DNA from: Dermatophagoides farinae | Taxonomy: Eukaryota; Arthropoda; Arachnida; Sarcoptiformes; Pyroglyphidae | Reading direction: 5' to 3' | NCBI RefSeq assembly: GCF_024713945.1 | Contig: NC_134680.1 | Location: 4,426,001 to 4,490,000, forward strand | DNA: 64,000 nucleotides | Shown here: one piece after another, positions 23,093 through 34,905 of the stretch | How positions within the stretch are numbered: the first letter of the stretch is position 1 | How the letters are laid out: every line of letters starts with the position of its first letter | Position numbers and translations under genes: made by a program | Notes under the pieces: generated by a model | Seen by the model: the letters and a program-made list of their open reading frames with translations, nothing else | What the model was told of the DNA's origin: nothing | Databases searched by the model: none

Positions 23093-24638
23093 CATCACCA
23101 CCACAACGATAATTACCATATTATGCATGGATCATCATCGTGAATATGGTGTCTTCATATACACTACATTTCATTATTATTTGTCATCGAATTATTGTCG
23201 ATAAAAATATCAATTAAAGAAAAAAAAATCAGAAGAATTTCCACTCTTCCTGTTCTTAGTAACAAGATTTGGATCAAAATAGCTAAAAAGAATTACACAC
23301 ACACGAGTGCCAAGATGACAGAGTTCATCGATATGTATCGATTTTTATTACTATAATAAGAAAAATTGATCAAATCGATAAGATTGCTTGATTGTTTGAT
23401 TGATTGCAGATAACGTGACAATTATGTTATTTTATTTTTCGATTATGTACAAATCCACTCACTTTCAAAGTATGGTGATTGATTTTTTTTTCTTTTTATT
23501 TTTTGGCTTCAATATATAAATATGATCGACCAGATTGGTTGTTTTTAGTCAAAAAAAAAAAAAAAAAAAAACACAACAACAACAACAAAGAAGAAGACAT
23601 TAAACTTGATTGAATGACTTATGTTAAATGACAATTTAGTTGGTGCGTTTCTGTCAAGTCACCACCAACAATCTTCATCATCATCATCATTCTCATTATT
23701 GACAATTGAATAAATTGAATTGAATTTTCACCTTATCTTGGTTTGGCGGTCATCATTATCAACATCATCAACATTGATCAACACAAAAAAAAGACAAACT
23801 TACGAAACGATTTTCCCGGTTATTTGTTTGATTGTGTGGCCGCCATCAGGAAGATTATACAAAATTTTATTCTTATAAAATACGTACAAAAATCATTCAA
23901 TTCACTATTTCACTACCGTATTTTTTATACATTTCATCATCATCATTATCATCATCAATAAGGAAAAGGGTAATTAATTGGTTGTGTTTATCTTATGCTT
24001 TTTAGAAATAATTAATGTCTTTTTTTGTTGTTGTTTTATTTTTCCGTAAAAATCTAATTATTATTATCATTAGAAAACAATCTGATGTGATAAACCTATT
24101 ATTTTCGATTGATTATTATTATTATTATTTGTGTTCATTCATTTTGTCTTTAAAATACAACTTTAACGCCAACAACGACGACGACGACAAGAGAACATTT
24201 TAAGATAAAAACGTGATTATTGTCATTTGTTAAGTTTTTATTTATTTTTTTATTTGATGATTGTTTCGTTGTATTTTTCATTTATGTATTTTCTTCGATC
24301 AAAATTATCATTAGTCATCATTGAGAATGTCTTATATTGATATTTTAGTAGATATTGTCCACCACCATCACCATCATTATCATCATCATCATCATCAATT
24401 GCATGAAACATCGATACTTTTGTTTGCATGGACATTTTCATAATTTATATATAGTGAATCAATTTTCATCATCATTCGTGTCATTGGTTCCATTGTGTTT
24501 TTTTTTCTGATATTTTTCTGAACCAAAAACAAGACTTCTTTTTTTTGTCAATCGTTTTATTCCTGTTTTATTTTTTTTTCTTCGTCTTCTGGTTGATTGT
24601 TCGATTTTTTTTCCTTTTTGAATTATTTGACAACAACA
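23093..24638. other. Intergenic DNA upstream of the pseudo-GTPase gene
   Basis: No gene was seen. It contains a poly(A) run near 23550-23570, ATC/CAT repeats (near 23676-23690 and 23935-23957) and T-rich stretches. A 5' leader for the gene at 24639 is expected here, but no promoter element was convincing. Confidence 0.5.
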
Positions 24639-25624
24639 ATGAAAAACACTGTCAGCCAAATGTCTCAATCTCCACTTTATCATCGAATTACGCAAAAAAT
24701 TTTGGTCATTGGACCATCAGGTTCGTTCAGCTTTATTTTTTTGTTTGTTTGATTGAAAAAAAATCGAATCTTATTGATTACCTGTAAAAACATATATTAT
24801 TTCTATAATTAGGTTGTGGTAAAACCAGTTTGATTGAATCAATTTTAAGCTGCACAAATTGTCCATATCAATATCATCGACAACAATCATTAGAAAATAA
24901 TTGTGAAAATAATGAAATCACCGCCACCAACAAAAACAACAACACCAACACCACCGTCAATAACAATATTATTAAACAATGTTGCTATTCACAAACAGTA
25001 CAATTTCGTGAAATTGAAATTCAATTAAAAGTATTCGAACGTACTTGTAATGGCCAATTGGATCGATCAACAATACAACCATATTATCATAGTTTGGATG
25101 CTATAATCGGTGTTTATGATTGGACAAATTATCAACAATCATTTCATCAGATGCGTGATGCATTAGATTCAATATTGGCACTTTATAATAATGATGATGA
25201 TCAACAACAACGGCCAACAGTATTCGTTTTGGGCAATGTACGTGATCATCGTCGTTGTCGTCAATGTGGTCCTTGTCGTGAGGTCAAAGAATATGTTGAA
25301 CAAATCGGTGCAATACAATTATTTAATTATTGTTATTCATCACGACATATCAAAGCATTTCATCATGTATTCATGTTGAATATTTATCGTCAACATTTTT
25401 GTCAACAATTAACCGAAACATTTGAGAAAGCAATTAATAATTGTCGTAAACATGTATATCATCAGATGGATTCATCATATCAATCATCCACATTATCATC
25501 ATTATCGAATCTTAAAAATCTATTTAAACGAATTAAAATTCCTAATTACCACCACCACCATCATCACCACCACCACAACCATCATCATCATAATCATCAT
25601 CATCACAGTGCATTACAGGCATAA
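24639..25624 (+). CDS. Divergent Ras/Rab-like pseudo-GTPase
   Basis: Two exons, 24639-24720 and 24813-25624, join within the P-loop Gly codon to give 297 aa. The joined protein has a good Walker A, GPSGCGKTS (about residues 25-33), after a short beta strand KILVIG. The rest follows the small-GTPase fold but with the diagnostic motifs lost. The strand that should carry WDTAGQ reads VFERTCNGQ. YYHSLDAIIGVYDW and SFHQMRDALDSIL match the G-domain strand and helix after switch II. The NKxD base-recognition motif is replaced by GNVRD, and SAK by CYSS. The region between P-loop and switch II is an Asn/Thr-rich insertion with no clear switch I. The tail is a His-rich run (HHHHHHHHH) without a CAAX or CC prenylation end. 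It probably cannot cycle as a normal GTPase. It may be a mite-specific scaffold; its partner is unknown. Confidence 0.6.
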
Positions 25625-25841
25625 GCCATGTAAACATTTTTTTTTTATTTTTTCATATTTTTAAAACTATTATCCCTGTATTTTCTTTCTTCTTTTTTTT
25701 TTGTCAACAAATATCTATCATATCATCTAACGGTAATTTTCTTTAGCAAAACATAATCTATTAATTTTATTTTATATCCTCAACACATACATATACCACC
25801 ATTGTATTTTCTTTCAATCATTTTCCCATTCCATTTAATTT

Positions 25842-25847
25842 AATAAA
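25842..25847 (+). terminator. Candidate polyadenylation signal of the pseudo-GTPase gene
   Basis: AATAAA (within AATAAATAAA) about 220 nt after the stop codon and before any other gene. The hexamer is common in this AT-rich DNA, so it is a positional guess. Confidence 0.35.
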
Positions 25848-26594
25848 TAAATTATTTATTCTGAAATATTTTTTCCCTTTTCCGGAATCATTATCATTAA
25901 CATTATGATTATGATTATGATTATGATTATTGGCTTTGCGCTTTCCTCGATCGTTAAATGTGAATAATTATTATTATCAAATATATTACATCAACCATTG
26001 TATATGGATATAGTTTATAGAAAAAAAGTGAAAATTGTTCATCGATCGATCGATTTGACAATTTTGTCTTTGTTGTTGTTGTTGTTGCTGTTTTTTTTAT
26101 GGTAATGATGATGATGATGATGATGATGACAAGCAACAAAATTATTGTTGTTGTTGTGTTTGGTGAATAAAATAAAAATTACTTTTTAACCTGACGACAC
26201 CATCAGCTTCAACAAGAAAAAAAAAAGATTCGGTCTGATAGGTTTGTGTCTCTCTCACATTTGTTTAATTTGAATTTATTTTATCTTTTTTTTCTTTAGA
26301 TCACAGTGGTGATAATCAACAAAATAGAAAATTGAAAAAGAAAAAAAAATCTTTGACTTGAATAACCGAAATATAACCGTTATTATATTATACAATAAGG
26401 TAAAATACGAATTATATAATAATATAGTCGAATGTGAAACATATATCGTTCGAAGGGAGAGGAATGGATAAGATAATAAATAAAGAAACGGGAAACACAC
26501 AAATTGAATCACAAAATGAAAGGTTGTGGTAAAAACAACAACAACAACAACAATAACAAAACTGTTCAAACTGTTGTTGATTTCGTTTCCTTGG

Positions 26595-26601
26595 TATAAA
26601 A
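26595..26601 (+). promoter_or_regulatory. TATA-like element upstream of the secreted orphan gene
   Basis: TATAAAA lies about 145 bp before the ATG at 26746, in a locally less repetitive context (GGTATAAAAATTCGGCG). It could position transcription of the downstream two-exon gene. Confidence 0.35.
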
Positions 26602-26745
26602 ATTCGGCGTCACCAATATACCTTGATCAGATCTTTTATTTTTTTTTTCTTCAATATCCAGATCATCATCATTCTTCTGATTCAAATATCGATATATCGA
26701 TTGTTAGGTTGTGTTTTGTGTGTGTGTGTGTGTGTTTGATAAAAA

Positions 26746-28532
26746 ATGCATTCGTTATATCCATTGATTAATTCCATGTTTGTCTTATTGTTGTTGATGA
26801 CAATTGTCTTATTGATGGTAATTGTCGATGCACATCATGAAGTAATTCATCCAAAAGGTTGATTTCGGTTTTTTTTTTGAAAATTTGAAATTAAAAAAAA
26901 TCATTTTTTTTGTTTTCAGGAAATTCCATTATCTATGATGAAAGAGCGATACCATTTGTGGATAATTTTGATTTCAAACGTATTCCACAATCATTATCAT
27001 CATCATCATCATCATCATCGATGAGGGATAATCAAAATCCGACCATTGTTATGTCGGAATCCGGATCACATTCTTCATCATCATATCCAAAATCAATTAA
27101 TGATAAAATTAAATCCGTTCTTGTCACTAGTGCTACATCGGAAACAGCTGATCGTGAACGTTTCTATCAACAAGTGATACCAAAATTAACATCAATGATA
27201 TTCAGTACAAGACCATCGATATTGAATAATAATGAAGAAACTGTTGTACAATATCGTAGTCCAACGGTTACAAAAATGTTACCATCGAATTATCCACCAC
27301 CAACTGTTCCAACTATAAGACTGAATTCACTCAATCCATCGCATCGATCAATGCCATCAACGTCGACAATGACCAAACGAATGATTGATCCAAAAACAAT
27401 GCAAATAATAACCAATTTACCACCACAACAACAACAGCCATGGCGACCAATGCAAAGTAAACAGAAACGTGTTCATAAAAAATTACCAATAATAACAGCA
27501 ACAACACCTATACCATTATCATTATCATCATCGCCATCACCACCACGTGAAACATATATGACATTATCGTTTGAAGAATCATCATCCAAAGATGAACCAA
27601 AAACTTATTCATCAAATGAATCACGTTATTATCTTCAACAACAACATCGACAACAACACTATGGTCGTAAAGCAAAAGAACCTTTATCATCATCAATGAT
27701 GAATAATCCTAAACGAAATACACAACAACGTCAACAAGGTCGTCGTTCAATAATGACATCATCAATGCCTAATAGTAAAGTTATGACCTATTATCAACAA
27801 TCATTTCGTTCTACGGATCCAATGAATTCATCATCAGGTTCAATATTGAAAGAATCAAATGAACAACAACCGCATCGATCATCATTTAAATCATCAAGAC
27901 ATCAATCATCATCGCCACCACAATCATCAATGGCATTAACATTTCATGATCCAAATGGAGCAATAATACGATCATCACAAGCATCATCATCATCATCATC
28001 GATGAAATTAAATCAACCAACAACAATAGATGATCAACAATTTGATTGGAAAAAATCTATCTCAAAATATGCAAAAGAATTTGGTTTTGAAACACCATTT
28101 TGGAATCAAATGGATACATCTAATGGTGCGAATGATGATGAATATGACAGTGGTAGTAGTAGTAGTAATAATAATAATAATATGGATAATGATAATCATA
28201 GTGATAATGATATTTATTCACGACAACCAAGTATTAGTACAATTTCATTTGCCAATGATGTTGATAGCTATTATGGCAGTAGATCACCATTAAGATCTGG
28301 TCATTTTATTCAAAATGATGAATCATCAAATGATAATGATAATAATAATAATAACAGAATGATGACATTATCGAATTATCCAATTCCAGCGGATTTGTTT
28401 TCAGGTAAAACTAATGCACATCAGAATCATGGTGAATCATCATTATCATCATCATCACAGACATTCAAAGATGAAATTGATCAATTATTAAATCAATTCT
28501 ATGGTCAACATTCACATCGATCATCATCATAA
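26746..28532 (+). CDS. Secreted, disordered Ser-rich orphan protein
   Basis: Exons 26746-26857 and 26920-28532 join in frame over a 62-nt intron to give 574 aa. The ATG at 26746 was chosen because it begins a clear signal peptide: a Leu/Val/Met-rich hydrophobic stretch (residues about 10-28) ending near VDA-HH. The mature part is Ser-rich with poly-Ser, Gln, Asn and Asp runs, and many Arg/Lys, so mostly disordered. Short ordered-looking parts are ADRERFYQQVIPKLTSMIF, and DWKKSISKYAKEFGFETPFW near residue 380. A C-terminal DEIDQLLNQFYGQ may form a short helix. I recognise no domain. Dibasic and Arg-rich sites (such as SKQKRVHKK) might be cleaved, but there are no amidation-type GKR repeats typical of neuropeptide precursors. 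Cuticle, silk-like or extracellular matrix roles are guesses. Confidence 0.65.
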
Positions 28533-28946
28533 TCATCGATTTGAATGTTTTAGTTTGTTTGCTCATCCATTTATGAGGCCAATATTCATTATCATATTGA
28601 ACATGTGTGTGTTTTCAAATATTTTTCCAATATCAAAATGATTAAAAATTGATTTTTTTTTCTGTTTTGTTCTCACTCAATCACTCATTACCGCTTTTTT
28701 ATTAATTTAATTTCGAAAATAGAAACATTTCGCCAAAATTAATTAATGTAATTAATTAATTAATTAATTAATTAACTGATTTGAAACAATCGATAATTAG
28801 CGACATTGGAGAGTGTAACAACAGTACGCGGTCTAATTGATCTATATATCTAATAAATGAGAGAAAGCAACAATTGTTTTTGGTTCACACACACACACAC
28901 ACACATCACAGCTAGTTCACGATTGAAAATGTTGAGTAAAAACGGG

Positions 28947-29604
28947 TGACCTATTTAATGGTAAATTGGATCGGTCGGTTATTAGTCACCCCACAGACGA
29001 CGACCCACACATACACAAAATCGTCGGATAAGTTTGATTATTGTTAAACCAGTTGAACCCTACTAAAACCAAATCATATAACCACCATCAGCCACCCACA
29101 TCCGCCAACATCTAGATATAACCCGACCATTTTAACCCGGTCTTTGATTTATACATAATAACCAAGCCCTTTCGATCCTTTTGAACCGCCCGTAACACCC
29201 TCACCCATCATCGGTAACCAGGTTACCTCTTTTTTCGTTGCCGTTGTTGTTTCTCCCTTTCATTTTGTATAAAAATCGGGTTACGCAAAAACCTTTCAAA
29301 ACGGAACAATTGAATAATAGACATGAAATAAGGGTAAATATTTGACGATAGGGCGTTTGAGATATTTGTCCTAGTTAGGGTTCATGATCTTGTTCACCTT
29401 GGTTGACCTCCTTTAGCCCCGATGACCTAGCTGCACATTGTTTGTGTGTGTGTGTGTTTGGTACATCAACATAAACAATACCACAAAGTGATGGTGGTGA
29501 TGGCAGCTACCGCTCTGAAGATCATTGGGGTTAGGGTCACATACATCCAGTGCAGCATTGAATGATTTTTATACGTGTGTTATGTATGAAACGAGGTCAG
29601 GTCA
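28947..29604. promoter_or_regulatory. Cluster of nuclear-receptor half-site motifs
   Basis: TGACCT occurs at 28947-28952, 29404-29409 and 29423-29428; GGGTCA at 29534-29539; and two AGGTCA hexamers overlapping by one base at 29594-29604. AGGTCA is the core half-site of many nuclear receptors (for example E75, HR3, FTZ-F1 and EcR/RXR types). Their density in 660 bp of AT-rich noncoding DNA looks more than casual, but the spacings do not form a textbook direct repeat. It lies upstream of the dioxygenase gene and downstream of the secreted orphan gene. Confidence 0.3.
29213..29227. promoter_or_regulatory. Perfect 15-nt palindrome GGTAACCAGGTTACC
   Basis: Seven-base arms GGTAACC and GGTTACC flank a single central A. 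A GC-containing perfect palindrome in this AT-rich region looks like a site for a dimeric DNA-binding protein. It is 1.5 kb upstream of the dioxygenase gene. Confidence 0.35.
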
Positions 29605-30762
29605 TCCTTGACTAAAAATACTTGAGGGTTTTTTTTTCTCGATTCAATAAAATAGACATGTAGAAAATGAATCGAATCCATGGATGCTGTTTTGATATGT
29701 ATATTACCATTACCATCGGTAATAATAATCAAGTGGCACTCGTAATAAAACGTACGAACATTAAAAAAAACACGTATTTTTCCATACATAGCCGATTGAG
29801 TGTTTTGATCCATCAATGTTTGTTGATGATAATAATGATAATGAGGATGACAAACACATGTTGTGTTTAAAAAAAACAGAAAAAACCAATCATGTGATCA
29901 TCAATATAAAAATCGCAAAAAAAATCATTAGATCAAATCAACACAAAAAAACAAAAAACTTGATCAAATTCAATGAAATCAATTTATTTATGGATTACAA
30001 GTTGTTTTCCAAAAAAATAACAAAAATAAAAAAAATTGTAATCAATCAATCAATCATTAAAAAAAGAGTGCTATTTTTTTGTTGGAAGAAACAAAACAAG
30101 ACAAAAAATTTCCAAATAGAATCCATTAAATTTTGGAATGAAGGATCGAATGTTTGAAATTGGTTCGAAAATGAATGAATAAATTGATGATTGTAATTGA
30201 AATAATATAATTAGATTCGAATGAATGATTTGTGGTTAATAATATATTATCATAATAATGATGGACAATAAAATATTGATTGACGATTTATTTTCGAGAA
30301 AAAACTTAATCTCCAAAACAAAATAAAAACCAACAATAATAATGATAATAATATACAATCGATTATTATCTTGCGATTGATCGATTCATTCGAAATCCAT
30401 TCATTCAATTCGTTCCATATTCATTAACGACGTTCGATTCGAATGTTTATGTTTATGTTGATAATGGTGAGAGATGGTGGAAGAAGGTCGAACTTAGTGT
30501 ATACGAAGCAAAAAAAACAAAATTTGCCATTTCTTGTTGTCGTCATCGATGGTTATAATCAAGTTTTTTTTCTACTTTTTGTCACAACATTTTCTTGTGC
30601 AATCAAGCAAACACATACATTCATATACAAACGAAAAAAAAATAGAACTAGCTCGATTAATCACGGATTGTATCAAATTCATTTATTCATTCGTTTGCCA
30701 TCATTTTTGAATGATTAAAACAAAATAATCTCATCATCATTATCATCATTGATAAAACATAG

Positions 30763-31582
30763 ATGAAAATGTATAAAATAATTTCACTGTCGTTATTATT
30801 GTTTATCGCTGCCGTACAATTAACCAATGGTCAAATATGTGCTCGTATGGGCCGTCATCTTCTTCAACATCAATGTGTTTTAACACCTGAAGGTACGGAA
30901 GGACCATATTATCTACCATATCATCTTGTACGTAGTGATATACGTGAAAATCGTCCCGGATTAACATTTAAATTAAAATTTACAATTACGGATATAACTA
31001 AATGTGAACCGATTAAAAATGTTACTATCGATATTTGGCAATCTGATGCATTGGGTACATATTCATCGTATACGAAAAATTCAGCAACAACTGTACCTAA
31101 ATCTGTATTACATGCCGATCCAACAGATAATACAACATTTTTACGTGGAGTACAGATGACCGATGAAAATGGTCAAGTAGAATTTATGACAGTATTTCCT
31201 GGTAAGTTTCTTTATTTTGCAAATATAAATTGCCAATTTAATTAATTTGATTAATTTGTCAGGACAATATGCATTCCGCACACCACATATACACCTACAA
31301 GCCCATGTAAACGGAACAACCGTCCATGTAGCACAATTATATTTTGAAAATATAATGAATAATCGTATTGCCCGATTTAGTCCATATAAACAACGTGTTA
31401 ATAAAGAAATACGTAATGAAGATGATTATATTTTCCGTCGTGATAATGGTGATGCAACAATTATACATAATATACAACCATTGGATGGTAGACGTTTATC
31501 ACGTGGTCTTAAAGGTGAAATGATTATCGGTATTAATCCAACACATGAATCATCATCCGCTTTACATGGACGACAAGAATGA
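30763..31582 (+). CDS. Secreted intradiol ring-cleavage dioxygenase
   Basis: Exons 30763-31201 and 31263-31582, split by a 61-nt intron, give 252 aa. It begins with a signal peptide (MKMYKIISLSLLLFIAAVQL, cleavage near NGQ). The family core is clear: CVLTPEGTEGPYYLP with the first iron-binding Tyr (GPYY); VRSDIREN; then the beta-sandwich segment VTIDIWQSDALGTYS; FLRGVQMTDENGQVEF; and, spanning the exon junction, FPGQYAFRTPHIHLQ with the second Tyr and both His ligands. Intradiol dioxygenases use Fe(III) to open catechol-type rings between the hydroxyls. In animals this gene type is known in spider mites and relatives as a fungal acquisition, where secreted copies degrade plant or dietary aromatics. 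Gaining a signal peptide and an intron here fits a domesticated gene. It converges with the minus-strand gene at 32304. Confidence 0.93.
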
Positions 31583-31827
31583 ATGAATGATGGCCATTCA
31601 AAATTATCGTTTCGAAACGTATTCATTGTTTTCTGGATCAATGAATGAATAAATGAAAAGTGGTATATCATTTTTGAATCATTAAGCCGTATAACCAACC
31701 AACAATGAAAAATAATGAAAACAAACAGACAATCCAAACAAAACAAAGCAGATTATAATTGGCACCAATTATAATTTATATCCTATCCTTGTACCTATTC
31801 CGATATTGTTTTTCTTTCTCACACTAA

Positions 31828-31859
<32 letters not shown>

Positions 31860-32303
31860 TCACTTCAAGATTTAATCAAATATTTTAGCCCCAAAGCTTA
31901 AATACCAATAGCCTTGTTGTTATCGTTAATCAATGTTGTATCATTCAATATTTCACAATCAGATAATTTTTGAAACAAGTTTACACAAAATGTTTTTATT
32001 TTCTTTTCAATGAACAAAACGAACAAAAAAAAACTGACAATAATACAATATCCATAAATGAATTAAATGTAAAAGGAAAAAAATGAAATAAATAAATATT
32101 TTCAACAAAAAAAATATAATAATTTTAAATCTCATTCATTGAAAACAAACAAAACAACGACGAAGGGCAGCAGCAAGAGGCGCCACAATAATCAATGTTA
32201 AATATTTAAAAATTTTAAATCGATTAATTAACCGCATTCAATGATGATAGATGGCTCCACCAATATAACTTTTGTATATTTATTGCCGACGTTCGATTAT
32301 ACG
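31583..32303. other. Convergent 3' flanks
   Basis: This is the spacer between the 3' ends of the dioxygenase gene (plus) and the small secreted protein gene (minus). It holds AATAAA at 31648-31653 for the plus-strand gene, a (CA)15 run at 31829-31858, and TTTATT at 32279-32284, which reads AATAAA on the minus strand about 20 nt past that gene's stop. No gene was seen. Confidence 0.5.
31829..31858. repeat. (CA)15 microsatellite
   Basis: Fifteen uninterrupted CA units in the 3' flank of the dioxygenase gene. Confidence 0.95.
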
Positions 32304-33070
32304 TCATTTTATCTTATCCAACATTCCATCAACATCGAATTTTGGTATAGAAATTTCCGGTATTGATAAATCTTTTTTCATTTCTTTTTCATCACCAACA
32401 CCACCATAACTATTATCGTTACCATAATTATTTTCAACCATGCCATTATCATCGGATTTCGTAATGCCTTCATGAACGCTCATAATTTCTTTTTCTAATC
32501 CTTTACCAAAATCCATATTTTTTACTGGTATATCGACACTGAATTTAATCGAATCATTTTCTTTTTCAGTTTTTTTGGGTGGTGGTGGCGGTGCTTGATG
32601 ATGATAGGTAATAATCTGTCGTTTCATTGGTGGTGAATAATGGTCAAATTTGAAGCCACCATCATCATCAAAATTGTATTTATGTCCACCATGACGATTT
32701 GGTCCATAATTATCATTGTCATAATATGATTTGGATATTTTGGGAAAATGTTGTTCATGATAAACATAGCTACGTGCTGGATGATGAATTTCGGTTTTAT
32801 ATCCAAAACTTTTTGGTGATCCTATTATATTGAAATTAAGAGGAGATTATTGATCGAGCTAAAAATAACAAAAACAAAAACATTCGAATATTTGACAAAA
32901 ACATCATCATCATCATCATCCGATCATCCGATCATCATCATTAATCATTCATCAAAATTTTCACACATATACCTACCATAATGTTGTTGATAATAACAAT
33001 TTACATAAACAATGAAAAATTGAATGGCAATTATAGCCATAAACAAAGATAAATAATAGAAAGCCATCAT
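32304..33070 (-). CDS. Small secreted Tyr/His/Lys-rich protein, unknown
   Basis: Two exons, 33070-32977 and 32821-32304, join in frame to give 203 aa. The start at 33070 (a Met-Met pair) begins a clean signal peptide (residues 1 to about 25, Leu/Ile/Phe-rich, ending near VNC). The mature protein opens with YYQQHYGSPKSFGYK, then Tyr/His/Asp/Asn-rich sequence, a Pro run (APPPPPKK), and a charged C-terminal half with DFGKGLEKEIMSVHEGI and a repeated Ile-Pro pattern (LSIPEISIPKFDVDGML). I know no family for it. The Tyr/His/Pro composition would suit a cuticle or extracellular matrix protein, but this is inference. Confidence 0.6.
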
Positions 33071-34905
33071 CACATACATACACACACTTTTTACAACAAC
33101 CAAAATACAAGTGAACAAATATCTTAAATATTAGCTTGGTGTTTTATACTCGCCTCGTTGTCGTCCAAAGTCAATGAAACCAAAATCAAAACAAAACAAA
33201 ACAAATCAAATAAAAAAAAAGAAAGAGAAAATCTAGTTCAAGATTAACTAACACTCATTCACACTATACACCCATATCCGGTAAATCATGGCCCGAACCT
33301 TATGGCTTGTTGTTGTTGTTGTTTTTGCGAAATTCAAAAAAAAACAAAAACAAAACACACACACACGTTTCCTTCGGCCACCTTAAAAACATGATCAGGT
33401 TTTTTTTGTTTACCTTCAAAATCGATTATTATTGACACATCGAATTTTTATTTAGTGCATTATTTTTGTATGCAGAAAATATTTTCGTTTTGTTTGTTTA
33501 ATTGACATTGTCGTGCAAAAAAAAATTAGATTCATGCAGCAAAAAAAAAATGAATGAATGAATGAAGAAAATCCACAGATTTCAAAATCGGATCCAAAAA
33601 AAAAAAATTGTGAATGTGTTCTATGTGTGTGTGTGTGTGTGTTTAAATGAAAATTTACAAGCGAAAAAAATGTTTTTTTTTGCACCATTTATATCATTAT
33701 GATTATGATTATTATTCATTGTGTGTGTGTGTGTGTGTGTGTGGTGATTATTATATTTATTATAATCGTTTATCTTGTTGGATTTTGTTATATTTATATA
33801 TGTTGCATATATATTTGGCTTGTGGCAATATTTATGTGTATGTGTGTGTGTGTGTGTAAAATTTTTTGGCCACAAAAAAAAATGTTACAAATTTCTTTTT
33901 TCAGTGATCTGAAATTATATAATGTGATGTAAATGATGTATATTTGTAAATACAAACATTCGGAATTATTTATTGGTACACGCAAACACACACACAAAAA
34001 AAATCGATCGAACAATTTGATTTGAATCGATTCGTGTGCACGTCTTTTGTGTGTGTGTGTTTGTATGTCATAATGACAGAAATATATGATACATTAAATG
34101 ACAAAATGATGTTCATTCATTGATTCATTCATTTTTTTTTTGGATCAATAATTGGATCGGTGATTTGTTTTTTTTTTGTTTTTTTTCTGCAAAAGAGAAT
34201 TCGGGTTCATTTTGGCACAATCTTTGCTCTTTGTGTTTATTGTGATGTTTATGATGAATCAAGATATGATAATGTATAAGTGGTCTTGTGAAGTGTTTTC
34301 TCTATTTCTTGTAAGATGATGTAAATGAATGTAAAATAAAACAAACAAACAATAAAAAAAATAAAAAAAAACAAAAAGGAAAAAAATAAGATTTTTTTTT
34401 TATTTGAAAAAACAAGGCCCATTTCTGTCTGTATAAACACAACAACAACGACAATGAAAAGAAAATGGAAATTTTTATTTGGATTTAAATATTTGTGTGT
34501 TTAGAAAATTCATAATGATGATGATGATGATGATGTTTTGCATGTTGATGATTGGGGGTGATGGCTGGTTGTTTGGCGATCATCATCATCATCGATCCGT
34601 TGTCGATTGATTGAAGCTTGATTTCGAAGAAATCGAATCGAATTCGAATGTGGAATTTTTTTATTTTACTTTTTTTTGTGCCCATTTCGGTCATCATTAT
34701 TATCGATGACTGTGTGTGTTGGACCATTTGGGAATGATGATGTTGGTGGTTGAATGACTCCCTGGAGGCAGTTAATATAGCCGATTCAATGATCATGATT
34801 ATGATGATGATTCGATTACATGCAATCGTGATAACTTCGATTTTTTTTTCTTCTTTTTTTGCATTTCATTTCTTTATTTCGATATCTATGATTTTTTTTA
34901 TTCGT
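33071..34905. other. Spacer with promoter and multiple dinucleotide runs
   Basis: It contains the promoter region of the small secreted gene (TATA at 33142-33148), then (TG)n runs near 33625-33642, 33720-33742 and 33844-33858, A-rich tracts, and the 3' flank of the GPCR gene. Open frames here are simple-repeat translations such as poly(Cys-Val). No gene was seen. Confidence 0.5.
33142..33148 (-). promoter_or_regulatory. TATA box of the small secreted protein gene
   Basis: The minus strand reads GAGTATAAAACACC here, with TATAAAA 72 nt upstream of the ATG at 33070. The spacing leaves a normal short 5' UTR of about 40 nt, and the flanking GC content fits a core promoter. Confidence 0.55.

Larger units (their letters stand above)
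25625..26745. other. Intergenic spacer between two plus-strand genes
   Basis: No gene was seen. It holds the 3' flank of the pseudo-GTPase gene with AATAAA at 25842-25847, a GAT run near 26106-26127, several GTT runs, and the upstream region of the secreted orphan gene with a TATA-like site at 26595-26601. Confidence 0.5.
28533..30762. other. Intergenic region with candidate regulatory sites
   Basis: No gene was seen in 2.2 kb. It includes AATAAA at 28852-28857 for the upstream gene, an (ATTA)n run at about 28741-28776, a (CA)n run at 28888-28904, and a less AT-rich, less repetitive core from about 28,930 to 29,600 with TGACCT/AGGTCA half-sites and a perfect palindrome at 29213-29227. From 29,800 on it returns to A-rich simple sequence. 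Confidence 0.5.

Noticed and set aside
33621-33932. Cys-Val and His-Thr repeat frames
   Set aside because: They are translations of (TG)n/(CA)n runs on both strands.
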